From: Bacillota bacterium
Lineage (GTDB): Bacteria; Bacillota; Clostridia; Saccharofermentanales; DTU023
Assembly: GCA_023426575.1 (NCBI GenBank)
Contig: JAFAAL010000020.1
Coordinates: 1-21,095, forward strand
DNA: 21,095 nt
Reading direction: 5' to 3'
A program made the translations under genes and the position numbers. The notes under the pieces are model-generated. The model did no database searches. It worked only from the letters and a program-made list of their open reading frames with translations, and was not told the origin of the DNA. Shown in pieces: positions 7,730-16,716 of this stretch (position 1 is its first letter; each line of letters opens with the position of its first letter).

Positions 7730-10216
7730 TCATTTTTTACGTATGTCGAGATATGTCACACCAGAATCCCCTTCGCCAAAAGCCGCCTCTCGGTATCCGC
7801 TCAGCCTTCTATCGCTCGTTGCCTTGGCTCGGACGGCGCTCCTCAGCGCACCACTCCCCTTGCCATGGACGACTCTCAAGCTGTCCAGATTGGTCAAGAG
7901 CGCCCGATCGATCGCCTGGTCCAATTCGTGCAGGGCATCTTCGACCCGCATGCCGATCAGCTTGATCTCGCTCGTCACCCCTTGCTGGGCCGCGCCCTGG
8001 ATCGCCTTGACATTGGCACTGATGCGCGGGGCCGCCCGTTGGATCTCAGGTGCTTCGGCCTCGCAAAGACCTTTGAGCGGCACTGTGAGGGTGAGCTGGC
8101 CACGGGCCAATTGCAGCTGTCCCTTCTTGTCGGGGAGCGAGACCGCCTGGCCGGTAAAGTTCAGGGCCGGCGCGCGATAGTATTTCCCGACCTCGATGTC
8201 CTCAGCCTCGAGCGGCCTGGCAATCTTCTGGCTCAGCTTCTTTTCTTCGAGTTTGGAGCCCCGCTGTCTGGCGGAATGTTGCAGTCGGCTCTGGAGACTC
8301 TTGAGACTTGAGAGCTCCTGCTCTTTTTGCTTGACTGTCCGGCTGTCCGCTTCGGACTGGACGGCAAAACGCATGAACTCTTCTTCTTTTTGAGCAATTT
8401 CGGCCGCGATTTCTGCTCGGGCCGCCTCGATCATGGCGAGGGCCTCGGCCTCGGCTTGGGCGAGGACTTCCTTTTCCTTGAGCCTTGCCGCCGCTGTCCG
8501 CTCTTCTGCTTCCGCCTCCGCGGCGGCCGCCTCAGCATGGAGCCGCTCAATGTCCTCATTGAGCCGCACGGCCTCTTGCTTGGACTGTTCTATCGCCGAG
8601 ATCAGCTCGGCAAAGCGCTGCCCCTCATCAGAGATCAGGGCTCTCGCCTGGTCGATGATCTCTGGATCGAGTCCGAGACTCTGGGCGATGGCCAGGGCAT
8701 TGGAGACGCCGGGGACGCCGATCAGGAGACGATAGGTCGGGCGCAGGCTGACGGTGTCGAACTCACAGCAGGCATTGGAGACTTCTGGCGTGTTCAGTGC
8801 GTAGCCCTTGAGTTCTTGGTAGTGGGTCGTGGCGACAATACTGGCCCCCCGCTCGCGGAAGGCATCAATCAGGGCGATCGCCAGCGCCGCCCCCTCAGAA
8901 GGATCTGTGCCCGAGCCCAATTCGTCGCAGAGGACGAGGCTCCGTGGCCCAGTCAGCTCGAGCATGACGATAAGATTTTTCAGATGGGCCGAGAAGGTAG
9001 AGAGACTTTGCTCAATGCTCTGCTCATCGCCAATATCGGCCAGGACCTGTTGCCAGACGGAGATCTCACTTCCTGGCGCCACGGGGATGGCGAGCCCACT
9101 CATCGCCATGAGGCTCAGGAGGCCACAAGTCTTGAGCGAGACGGTCTTGCCGCCCGTATTCGGTCCGGTGATCAGGAGGGTCTTGAACTGCTCGCCGAGC
9201 TCAAAGTCTATCGGCACCACTTCCGCCTGGGCTATTAGGGGGTGGCGTGCCGCGCGCAGGCGAATCAGTCCGACGTCGTTGAGCTCTGGAGAGACAGCCT
9301 CTTGCTTCAGGGCGAGGCGCGCCTTGGCCTGGGCAAAGTCGAGGTCGGCGAGTAGAGTGACATCCTGCTCGAGAGCCAGCCGCAGCGCACGCACCTTGGT
9401 GCCGAGGACCTTTAAGATGCGCTCGACTTCCTTGGCCTCTTCGAATTCCAATTCCCGGATCTTATTATTGAGGTCGACCACGGCCATCGGCTCGATAAAG
9501 AGAGTCTGGCCCGAGGCCGAGGCGTCATGGACCAGGCCCTTGACGGCGCCCTTGTGGGCGGCTTTGACTGGCAGGACATAGCGCCCATTACGCATGGTAT
9601 AAAGATTGTCTTGGAGTTTTTCTCCAGCTTGTCGCAGCAGCCGCTCGAGCACAATTTTGACCTCGTCTTGAGCCCTGATCAGGCTGCGGCGAATCTGCCG
9701 CAGCTCAGGCGAGGCCTCGTCGTGGAGGTCCTCGTCAGAGGCGACACAGCGCTCGATCTCGGTTCTGAGCTCGTGGCAGGGCTCGAGCTGCGAGAGCAGG
9801 CTGTAGACCGGCCGCCTCATCTCCTCTTCATAGTGCTCGCTGTCGCTGGCGGGCAACTGCTTCGCCAGGCTGCGAATCAGCCTGAGAAAGCGCGCCAGAC
9901 GGTTGAGTTCATCACAGCGCGGCACCGCTTCACGCGTCACCGCCGCCAAGAGCGGACGAATATCCTCAGCGCTCGTCAGACTGAGCTCCCCCTTGGTCTC
10001 GACGAAGTCGATAAAATCAGCAGTCTCCGCCTGGCGCCAGCGCACCTCCGCAAGATCCGCACTCGGGAGCAGCGCCGCACAGCGCTCGCGCCCTGGGCGA
10101 CTCATCGCCTCAGCCGTCAGAAGATCGATAATCTTCTGGTACTCGAGGGGGCCGAGCGAATAGCGCTCTGCACTCCTCTCATCTGCTTCCAAATGTCGAT
10201 AATTGAGCTCTGTCAA
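7730..10216 (-). CDS. mutS2: MutS2 ATPase with C-terminal Smr domain
   Basis: MutS-family ATPase without the mismatch-recognition domain. Members are reported to suppress homologous recombination and, in Bacillus subtilis, to split collided ribosomes. It has 828 residues: helical core, then the ATPase with Walker A GPNTGGKT at 351-358 and Walker B LVLCDELGSGTDPSEG at 427-442, a long Ala/Glu-rich coiled coil at about 540-660, a small beta (KOW-like) segment at about 670-715, and a Smr nuclease-type domain at 750-828 with HGKGSG at 784-789. The start is a TTG preceded by GGGGAG (10226-10231) at 9 bases; no in-frame ATG fits. About 20 residues precede the usual N-terminal LEYxKI segment. It begins 14 bases after pfkA. 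Confidence 0.95.
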   Translation of the reverse strand: MTELNYRHLEADERSAERYSLGPLEYQKIIDLLTAEAMSRPGRERCAALLPSADLAEVRWRQAETADFIDFVETKGELSLTSAEDIRPLLAAVTREAVPRCDELNRLARFLRLIRSLAKQLPASDSEHYEEEMRRPVYSLLSQLEPCHELRTEIERCVASDEDLHDEASPELRQIRRSLIRAQDEVKIVLERLLRQAGEKLQDNLYTMRNGRYVLPVKAAHKGAVKGLVHDASASGQTLFIEPMAVVDLNNKIRELEFEEAKEVERILKVLGTKVRALRLALEQDVTLLADLDFAQAKARLALKQEAVSPELNDVGLIRLRAARHPLIAQAEVVPIDFELGEQFKTLLITGPNTGGKTVSLKTCGLLSLMAMSGLAIPVAPGSEISVWQQVLADIGDEQSIEQSLSTFSAHLKNLIVMLELTGPRSLVLCDELGSGTDPSEGAALAIALIDAFRERGASIVATTHYQELKGYALNTPEVSNACCEFDTVSLRPTYRLLIGVPGVSNALAIAQSLGLDPEIIDQARALISDEGQRFAELISAIEQSKQEAVRLNEDIERLHAEAAAAEAEAEERTAAARLKEKEVLAQAEAEALAMIEAARAEIAAEIAQKEEEFMRFAVQSEADSRTVKQKEQELSSLKSLQSRLQHSARQRGSKLEEKKLSQKIARPLEAEDIEVGKYYRAPALNFTGQAVSLPDKKGQLQLARGQLTLTVPLKGLCEAEAPEIQRAAPRISANVKAIQGAAQQGVTSEIKLIGMRVEDALHELDQAIDRALLTNLDSLRVVHGKGSGALRSAVRAKATSDRRLSGYREAAFGEGDSGVTYLDIRKK

Positions 10217-10225
10217 TGTCTTTAT

Positions 10226-10231
10226 CTCCCC
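10226..10231 (-). promoter_or_regulatory. Ribosome-binding site that fixes the mutS2 TTG start
   Basis: GGGGAG on the minus strand overlaps the first base of the pfkA stop codon complement and ends 9 bases before TTG at 10216. No ATG or GTG in frame nearby has a comparable site. Confidence 0.55.
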
Positions 10232-11346
10232 TATAAACTGAGCACGCTAGCTCGATAAAAAGCCTCATTCGTAATCTTCTTCTCCAAGTTGAGTGCTTCG
10301 GCGAGGTCACAGTCGACGACCTCTCCGTGAAGGCTGGCAATCAGGCGGTTGTAGCGCCCCTCTAAAAGACAGTCCACGGCCTCGATGCCCATCATTGAGG
10401 AGAGATAGCGGTCGCGCAGTGAGGGATTGCCCCCGCGCTGAACATAGCCGAGGATCGTCGCATTGGTCTCGATGCCCGTCAGTTCGCGGATGCGCCGCGC
10501 GACGGCGATGGCAGGCCCCGTCTTCTCGGCCGTCTGGAAGGAACTGTCGAGTTCGACTCCCTCGGCGACGATGACGATGAAGTGCTGCTTGCCCCGATTT
10601 CTGGCACTCAAAATCTTCTGGATGACGTCGCGGTCGAAATTGAGGGGGATCTCGGGAATTAGGACGACCTCGGCCCCAGTGGCCACGCCGACCTGGAAGG
10701 CGAGGAAGCCGGCATTGCGCCCCATGACTTCAACGACTGAGCAGCGCTCGTGGGAACTCGCACTGTCCCGAATCTTATCGACAGCGTCGATGACAGTATT
10801 CATCGCCGTGTCGTAGCCGATGGTCTCATCTGTCCCCGCCATGTCATTGTCGATCGTCGCGGGCACGACGATGACGGGCAGCCCCTGGCGTGCGAGTTCC
10901 AGGGCTCCGCGGGCCGTGCCATCACCGCCGATGGCGACGATGGCATCGAGGCCAAAGACTTCCGTCATGCTCAGGGCCTTGGCCTGGCCCTCGGGGCTCC
11001 GAAAAGACTCCGAGCGTGCCGTCATGAGAATGGTGCCGCCGCGCTGCAGGATGTCTGAGACGTCGCGGGGGTTCAAGTCGATGAGGTCGCCGCGCCAGAG
11101 ACCGTGATAGCCTCGGCGCACCCCCTTGACCTCGAGCCCGTGCGAAATGGCGGCACGGACGACGGCGCGAATGACGCCATTCATCCCAGGGGCATCGCCC
11201 CCAGAGGTCAGGACACCAATCCGCCGGATCGGGCGTGGCTCAGAAGGGAGCTCCCCCACCGTCTCTTCACTCCGCTGACGGCTGAGATTGGCCTCGGCCT
11301 CATGGCTGTCGATCTCTAAATCTATCTTCTTCTCATCAATGTTCAT
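10231..11346 (-). CDS. pfkA: 6-phosphofructokinase, probably ATP-dependent, with N-terminal extension
   Basis: Phosphorylates fructose-6-phosphate to fructose-1,6-bisphosphate, the committed step of glycolysis. It has 371 residues, against about 320 for typical bacterial PfkA. The core starts at about residue 42 with IGVLTSGGDAPGMN. GGDGT at 140-144 has glycine where PPi-dependent enzymes have aspartate, and PATIDND at 162-168 holds the catalytic aspartate D166 and lacks the lysine of PPi-type enzymes, so ATP use is inferred. VVEVMGRNAGFLA follows. The first 40 or so residues are an acidic extension with 11 Asp/Glu. The ATG has AAGGAG 6 bases upstream, overlapping the dnaE stop, which favours the extended protein; a GTG at codon 30 is a weaker alternative. 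The dnaE-pfkA order is common in Firmicutes. Confidence 0.94.
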   Translation of the reverse strand: MNIDEKKIDLEIDSHEAEANLSRQRSEETVGELPSEPRPIRRIGVLTSGGDAPGMNGVIRAVVRAAISHGLEVKGVRRGYHGLWRGDLIDLNPRDVSDILQRGGTILMTARSESFRSPEGQAKALSMTEVFGLDAIVAIGGDGTARGALELARQGLPVIVVPATIDNDMAGTDETIGYDTAMNTVIDAVDKIRDSASSHERCSVVEVMGRNAGFLAFQVGVATGAEVVLIPEIPLNFDRDVIQKILSARNRGKQHFIVIVAEGVELDSSFQTAEKTGPAIAVARRIRELTGIETNATILGYVQRGGNPSLRDRYLSSMMGIEAVDCLLEGRYNRLIASLHGEVVDCDLAEALNLEKKITNEAFYRASVLSL

Positions 11347-11356
11347 ATCATTCTCC

Positions 11357-14300
11357 TTAGGCCAAATGTAAATTCGCCTGGCCGTAGCGTCGCTCGAGAT
11401 AGGGGAGGTAGCTCAGGTCAAAGGCGTAGCGCTCTGGCAGCGCCTCCGCTCCCTCCGGCTGCCAGAGATAGACGGGGCAGCCCCCGCTAAAGTACTCGAG
11501 CATGCCGAGCAGGCCCTCTCGCTCCCCCACAGTCCCCTCGAGCTTGATAAAGAGCTTCAGTTCCCCCTGATTGAGGTCGACGGGAACCGTAAAAGGCAGG
11601 GACTCGCGCGAAGCCTCCCTCGGCTCCCTCGCCTGCGATGGGGGGCGCGCCTCTGAGATCGCCGTCCAAGCAGTCTCTAGATCTTGGGCAAGTTCGAGGA
11701 TCAACTTGGGATCTTCATCTTCTCTGAAGCTCGTCCGAGCTTCGATATAGAGAATCTGGCCGCTCTGCATGAGCGTCCGATGCTCGAGATAGATCGACGG
11801 GAAGACAATCATTTCACAAGAGCCCGTCAGATCCTCGACTTGGACAAAGGCCATCAGCTCCCCCTTGCGCGTATTCAGGACGCGCGAGGAGGTGACGAGG
11901 ACGAGCAAGTGGAGCCTCTCCTCTCTGGCGCCGCGCCCCTCGCCGAGCGCCTCTTGCTCGAGGTAAAGCTCGGAGATGCTGCCCGTCGCCAGGCGCTCCA
12001 TCGCTGGCAGGTAATCGTCCAGTGGGTGACCCGAGAGGAAGATCCCCATCATCTCCCGTTCCTGGCTCAGCGCCTCATAGCTCGAGAGCTCTGGCAGTTC
12101 TGGGAAGTGGATCTCGAGCTTGTCAGAGCGCTCCTCTCCCCCGAGTTCAAAGAGGGTCAGCTGCCCCTCATAACTGCTCTGGCGGCGCTCCCTCGCCTCC
12201 TTGAGCGCTTGTTCATAGACGGCGAGCAAGCGATTTCGCGGGATGCCGAAGCCGTCGAGGGCAGAGGCCATTATGAGGCTTTCGACAGCTTTTTTGCTAA
12301 TGTCTAGGGGTTCCACCCTTGTGATAAAGTCTGCAAAATCGAGAAATTCCCCGTGCGCCTCGCGCTCTGCAACCAGCTGCCTCATCGCGTTTTGGCCGAC
12401 GTTCTTGATCGCGCCGAGGGCGAAGCAAATCTTGCGAGATCCTGACGTCGTAAAGCGCTCGCGGCTCTCGTTGACCGAGGGCGGCTGGATCGCGACCCCC
12501 ATCTCCCGAGCCTGGCGAATCATCGCCGCGACCTTGTTGAGATTGCCGCTGTAGGCATTGAGCATTGCCGCCATAAACTCAGCCGGATAGTGCGTCTTGA
12601 GCCAGGCCGTCTGGTAGGCGAGGATGGCGTAGCCTGTGGCGTGTGCCTTGTTGAAGGCATAGCCGGCAAAAGCCAAGAGATCTTGATAGATCGCACGCGC
12701 GATGCTCTCTGGCACACCGCGTGCGATGGCACCTGGGATCAATTCGCCGTCGAGATCCTCCCCGCCCGAGACAAAGAGTTCCTCGTAGCGGGCCATCAGT
12801 TCTGGCTTCTTCTTGGCCATGGCGCGGCGGACATTGTCGGCCTGGGCCATGCTGAAGCCAGCGAGGTCTCGGACGATGCGCATGACCTGCTCCTGGTAGA
12901 TGATGCAGCCCTTGGTCGTCTTTAGGATATCCTCGAGGAGTGGGTGCGCGTAGCTGATGCTCGCGGGGCGCCGGCCGGCCTCGACGTAGCGCGGGATCTG
13001 TTCCATGGGACCTGGGCGATACATCGAGATGATGGCGATGATGTCTTCCAAGTTTTGCGGCTGGACGTCGCGGATAAAGGAGGTCATGCCCGAGGACTCC
13101 AGTTGGAAGACGGAACCCGTCTTACCCTCGCCGAGGAGGCGATAGACCTCCGGATCATCAAAGCGCATCGTCTCATAGTCGACTTTTACCCCGTGGTTCT
13201 GCCAGATGAGTTCGGCGGCTTCGCGGAGGACTGTCATGGTCCTGAGGCCCAGGAAGTCAAATTTGAGGAGGCCGACGTCCTCGATGGTGTCCTTGTCAAA
13301 TTGGACGACAATGGCCTCGTCATTTCGGGCGAGGGGGGCGATTTCCTTGATGTCTCGAGCCGAGATGATGACCCCAGCGGCGTGAGTTGAGGCATGGCGG
13401 GGCATGCCCTCGAGTCGCTCGGCGAGTCTAAAGATTTCAGCGGACTTGGGATTGTTCTGGAGTTCGAGGCTGAGCTCGGGATTCTGGGCAATGGCCTCCT
13501 GCAGCTTGATGTTCAAGACATCTGGAATCAGCTTGGCGAGGCGATCGCCCTCCGCATAGGGCAAGTCGAGGACCCTGGCGACGTCACGGACGACGGCTTT
13601 TGCCGCCATGGTGCCGAAGGTGATGACCTGGCAGACGTGGCTCGGCCCGTATTTCTGGGCGACGTAGTCGATCAGTTCGCCGCGGCGCTCATAGCAGAAG
13701 TCGAGGTCAAAGTCGGGCATGGAGACGCGACTGGGGTTCAAGAAGCGCTCGAAGACAAGGTCGTACTGGACCGAGTCGATATTGGTAATGCCGAGGGCGT
13801 AGGCGACCAGGGATGCGCCTCCCGAGCCACGGCCGGGGCCGACGGCGATGCCCTCGGCACGGGCGTGACGCACGATGTCCCAGACGATGAGGTAGTAGTC
13901 GTCGTAGCCCATCTCGTGGATAATGCCGAGTTCATAGTCCAGGCGCTTGTGGTAGTTCTCGGGCCAGTCGGCGGTTTGGAGGCGCTCGCTCAGACCCGCG
14001 GTGCTGAGCTGGCGCAGGTAGTCGGCTGCGCTGAGGCCGTCGGGACAGGGAAAGGCCGGGAGATAGAGCGTGCCAAATTGCATCTCAAATTGACAGCGCT
14101 CGGCGATGGCGACGCTGTTGTCGACGGCCTCGGGGTGCTCGTGGAAATAGGCCCGCATCTCCTGCTCGCTCTTGACGTAAAAGCTGTCATTGCCCATGCG
14201 CATGCGATCGGGATCGCTGATGCGCTTGCCCGTCTGAAGGCAGGTCAAGATTTCTTGGACATAGCTGTCCTCTGGACGGAGATAGTGGCAGTCATTGGTC

Positions 14301-14905
14301 GCGACGAGCGGCAGCTCCAGCTCAGCTGAGAGGGCGTAGAGGGCCTCGTTGTACTCCTCCTGCTCGGGCATTCCATTAGCTTGTACCTCGAGGTAGAAGT
14401 TCCCAGCTGCAAAGATCTGAGAGAGTTCCAGCGCCTTCTCCCTCAAGGCCTCGGCACCGCCTGAAAAGTAGGCCTGGGCCAGTGGGCTCGAGAGACAGCC
14501 AGAGAGGCAGATCAGGCCCTCGCTATGTTGGCGCAGGAGCTCGAGGTCGATGCGCGGCTTGTAGTAGAAGCCGTCGATAAAGGCGATGGAGTCGAGGTAG
14601 AGCAGGTTCTTCCAGCCGATCTCGTTGCACGCTAAGAGAATGAGATGAGCTGGACGTCGATCCTGCTCGGGGTCCTTGTCGAGGTGTGAGCGCGGGGCGA
14701 TATAGGCCTCGAGGCCGAGGATGGGCTGGAGGCCGTGGCGCTTCATCTGGCGGTAGAAGTCGACCGCCCCGTAGAGCACGCCGTGGTCTGTCAGAGCGCA
14801 GGCCGTCTGCCCGAGCTCCTGGAGGCGCTGCGGCAGGTCGGCGAGGCGGATGGCCCCGTCGAGGAGCGAATACTCGCTATGGAGATGGAGGTGGACGTAG
14901 GCCAT
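11357..14905 (-). CDS. dnaE: DNA polymerase III alpha subunit, DnaE type
   Basis: Replicative C-family DNA polymerase, 1182 residues. The N-terminal PHP domain (about 1-210) contains HLHSEYSLLDGA at 7-18, TDHG at 39-42, GLEAY at 64-68, SGCLS at 135-139 and NDCHYL at 204-209. The palm has GPGRGSGG at 356-363, PDFDLDF at 397-403 (catalytic D400 and D402) and KFDFLGLR at 548-555 (D550). A tandem helix-hairpin-helix region follows, then a clamp-binding pentapeptide QLTLF at 915-919, an OB fold at about 998-1075 and a C-terminal domain. No DnaQ- or PolC-type exonuclease insert is visible. The ATG lies 6 bases after the pgcA stop with only a weak TAGGGC site, so translation is probably coupled to pgcA. 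Confidence 0.97.
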   Translation of the reverse strand: MAYVHLHLHSEYSLLDGAIRLADLPQRLQELGQTACALTDHGVLYGAVDFYRQMKRHGLQPILGLEAYIAPRSHLDKDPEQDRRPAHLILLACNEIGWKNLLYLDSIAFIDGFYYKPRIDLELLRQHSEGLICLSGCLSSPLAQAYFSGGAEALREKALELSQIFAAGNFYLEVQANGMPEQEEYNEALYALSAELELPLVATNDCHYLRPEDSYVQEILTCLQTGKRISDPDRMRMGNDSFYVKSEQEMRAYFHEHPEAVDNSVAIAERCQFEMQFGTLYLPAFPCPDGLSAADYLRQLSTAGLSERLQTADWPENYHKRLDYELGIIHEMGYDDYYLIVWDIVRHARAEGIAVGPGRGSGGASLVAYALGITNIDSVQYDLVFERFLNPSRVSMPDFDLDFCYERRGELIDYVAQKYGPSHVCQVITFGTMAAKAVVRDVARVLDLPYAEGDRLAKLIPDVLNIKLQEAIAQNPELSLELQNNPKSAEIFRLAERLEGMPRHASTHAAGVIISARDIKEIAPLARNDEAIVVQFDKDTIEDVGLLKFDFLGLRTMTVLREAAELIWQNHGVKVDYETMRFDDPEVYRLLGEGKTGSVFQLESSGMTSFIRDVQPQNLEDIIAIISMYRPGPMEQIPRYVEAGRRPASISYAHPLLEDILKTTKGCIIYQEQVMRIVRDLAGFSMAQADNVRRAMAKKKPELMARYEELFVSGGEDLDGELIPGAIARGVPESIARAIYQDLLAFAGYAFNKAHATGYAILAYQTAWLKTHYPAEFMAAMLNAYSGNLNKVAAMIRQAREMGVAIQPPSVNESRERFTTSGSRKICFALGAIKNVGQNAMRQLVAEREAHGEFLDFADFITRVEPLDISKKAVESLIMASALDGFGIPRNRLLAVYEQALKEARERRQSSYEGQLTLFELGGEERSDKLEIHFPELPELSSYEALSQEREMMGIFLSGHPLDDYLPAMERLATGSISELYLEQEALGEGRGAREERLHLLVLVTSSRVLNTRKGELMAFVQVEDLTGSCEMIVFPSIYLEHRTLMQSGQILYIEARTSFREDEDPKLILELAQDLETAWTAISEARPPSQAREPREASRESLPFTVPVDLNQGELKLFIKLEGTVGEREGLLGMLEYFSGGCPVYLWQPEGAEALPERYAFDLSYLPYLERRYGQANLHLA

Positions 14906-14911
14906 GGCGCC

Positions 14912-16654
14912 CTAGATCTTCTGATCGAGGCGCGCCTCGATCGTCGGGAGGACCACGGCCTCGATGGCGGCGAGAGCGCGGTCGGCCTCCTCAGGCGTGC
15001 TGCGATAGGCGCCCATGTAGATCTTGAGTTTTGGCTCTGTCCCCGAGGGCCGCGTGGCGAACCAGTCGAGCTGGCCGAGATTGTAGATCAGGAGATTGGA
15101 GCTCGTGGCATCGACGAGCGGACTGCTCTGGCCGTCGGCATAGGAATAGATCTCGCCCGCATGGTAGTCGATGCGAGACTTGGGCCTCAGCTCTTGGAAG
15201 AGTTCTTCGCGCTCACTGCGCAGCTCGTTGACAGTCTGGGCGATGGCAGCCAGGCCCGCCTTGCCTGGGCGGCTCAGTGAGACCGTCTTCTCGGCGGCAT
15301 AGCGATATTTCCTGAAGAGGGCGTCACAGCGCTCGGCCAGTGTCTGGCCCTCGCAGGCCGCTACAGCTGCGAGTTCACAGACCAGGGCCGCTGCTGAGAC
15401 GGCGTCCTTGTCTCTCACCTGGTCACCGATCAGGTAGCCGTAACTCTCCTCGAAGCCGAAGTCGTAGACCTCGCCGGCGGCCTGCCCCTCGCGAATCTTC
15501 TCGGCGATATATTTGAAGCCAGTGAGACATTCATAGAGCTTGACGCCGTAATGGGCACAGATCAGGCGCGGCAGCCGACTGGAGACGACGGAGGTGACAC
15601 AGAAGTGCTCCCTGTTGTCGGCTAGGTATTGGGCTTTTGCACTTAATATGTAGTCCATGAGCAAGACGCCGATCTCATTGCCGCTCAGGAGTGTGTAATT
15701 GCCGCTGTGTTCGCGGACGGCGACGCCCAGGCGATCGGCGTCAGGATCTGTCGCGATGACGAGGTCCGCGTCCTGCTCCGCCGCCAAGTCGAGGGCGAGC
15801 TGCATGGCCTCGGGCGCCTCGGGGTTGGGATAGGTCGCGGTGGGGAAATTGCCGTCGGGGTCTCGCTGCTCGGGCACGATGAAGAGGTTCCTGAAGCCGA
15901 GGCTCTCGAGGGCACGGGTCACCGGCCGATAGCCTGAGCCGTGCAGGGGCGAATAGACGATGGCAAGGTCGGGCTGGGCGGCGATGGCCTCGCGGTCGAT
16001 GATCAGGGTCTGGAGATAGTCGTTGTAGTCCTGGTCGAGATCCTCGCCAAGCCAGGTCAGGGCGAGGCCTGGAGCCTTCAGCTCAGGCAGGCCGACGAGG
16101 AGGTCTGGGAGATTGGTGTGCTTAGCCATCTCCTCGGCCACTTGGGCCGCAGCTTCGGGTTCGAGCTGAGAGCCATCGGCAGAGTAGACCTTGAAGCCGT
16201 TGTACTCGCGAGGATTGTGCGAGGCCGTCATCATGATGCCGCCCGCGGTCTGGCGGGAGCGGATGGCATAGCTCAGAAGGGGGACGGGGCGCAGCCGGTC
16301 ACTGAGATAGACGCGAAAGCCGTGCTTTAAGAAGATACGAGCGCTGAGCTCTGAAAATTCCTGAGAATAGTTTCTGGAATCATAGGAGATGGCGATGCCG
16401 CGCTCGAGATTCTCCGGCGTGCGCTCTAGGACGCGGGCATAGGCTTCGGCAGCACGAGCCACTGTGTAAAAATTCATGCGATTTGTCCCGGCGCCGAGGA
16501 GGCCGCGCAGACCTGCCGTGCCGAACTGCAGATCCTGGTAAAAGCGGTCCTCAATCTCCTTGGCATCGGCCGCGATGCGATTTAATTCATCTCTGACGGT
16601 CTGGGCAAAACGGGGATCCTGTCGCCATTGTTCATATTTCTCTCGAGCACTCAT
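14912..16654 (-). CDS. pgcA: Phosphoglucomutase / phosphohexomutase (PgcA-like)
   Basis: Alpha-D-phosphohexomutase that interconverts glucose-6-phosphate and glucose-1-phosphate, linking glycolysis to glycogen and cell-envelope sugars. It has 580 residues from the chosen start, matching the long PgcA-type family. The phosphoserine loop TASHNP is at 143-148 (S145), the metal site DPDADR at 303-308, the sugar-binding loop GFEESYG at 400-406 and the phosphate-binding loop RPSGTEPK at 535-542. I prefer the ATG at 16654 to the one at 16675: GAGAGGG (16661-16667) lies 6 bases upstream of it, whereas the earlier ATG has no site and sits only a few bases beyond the predicted transcription start. Mannose specificity cannot be excluded from sequence. 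Confidence 0.94.
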   Translation of the reverse strand: MSAREKYEQWRQDPRFAQTVRDELNRIAADAKEIEDRFYQDLQFGTAGLRGLLGAGTNRMNFYTVARAAEAYARVLERTPENLERGIAISYDSRNYSQEFSELSARIFLKHGFRVYLSDRLRPVPLLSYAIRSRQTAGGIMMTASHNPREYNGFKVYSADGSQLEPEAAAQVAEEMAKHTNLPDLLVGLPELKAPGLALTWLGEDLDQDYNDYLQTLIIDREAIAAQPDLAIVYSPLHGSGYRPVTRALESLGFRNLFIVPEQRDPDGNFPTATYPNPEAPEAMQLALDLAAEQDADLVIATDPDADRLGVAVREHSGNYTLLSGNEIGVLLMDYILSAKAQYLADNREHFCVTSVVSSRLPRLICAHYGVKLYECLTGFKYIAEKIREGQAAGEVYDFGFEESYGYLIGDQVRDKDAVSAAALVCELAAVAACEGQTLAERCDALFRKYRYAAEKTVSLSRPGKAGLAAIAQTVNELRSEREELFQELRPKSRIDYHAGEIYSYADGQSSPLVDATSSNLLIYNLGQLDWFATRPSGTEPKLKIYMGAYRSTPEEADRALAAIEAVVLPTIEARLDQKI

Positions 16655-16660
16655 CTCTAG

Positions 16661-16667
16661 CCCTCTC
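16661..16667 (-). promoter_or_regulatory. Ribosome-binding site that decides the pgcA start
   Basis: GAGAGGG on the minus strand ends 6 bases before the ATG at 16654. The upstream in-frame ATG (16675) is preceded by CCCTATCTT, which has no Shine-Dalgarno character. Confidence 0.7.
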
Positions 16668-16686
16668 TTCTCCATAAGATAGGGCT

Positions 16687-16695
16687 ATTATAGCA
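16687..16695 (-). promoter_or_regulatory. Extended -10 promoter upstream of pgcA
   Basis: TGCTATAAT on the minus strand is a TGn extended element joined to a perfect TATAAT, in the gap after uvrB. No good -35 is seen at 16-18 bases, which extended -10 promoters tolerate. Transcription would start near 16680 and give the pgcA-dnaE-pfkA-mutS2 group its own promoter, additional to read-through from udg-uvrB. Confidence 0.6.
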
Positions 16696-16716
16696 AGTTT
16701 CCGCCGAGAAGATGAC

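Noticed and set aside
10231..11346. Reading the phosphofructokinase as a PPi-dependent enzyme
   Set aside because: The aspartate and lysine that mark PPi-type enzymes are both absent (GGDGT and PATIDND).
11357..14905. Whether the polymerase could be PolC instead of DnaE
   Set aside because: There is no internal exonuclease insertion, the PHP domain is at the extreme N-terminus, and the length and order of domains are those of DnaE.
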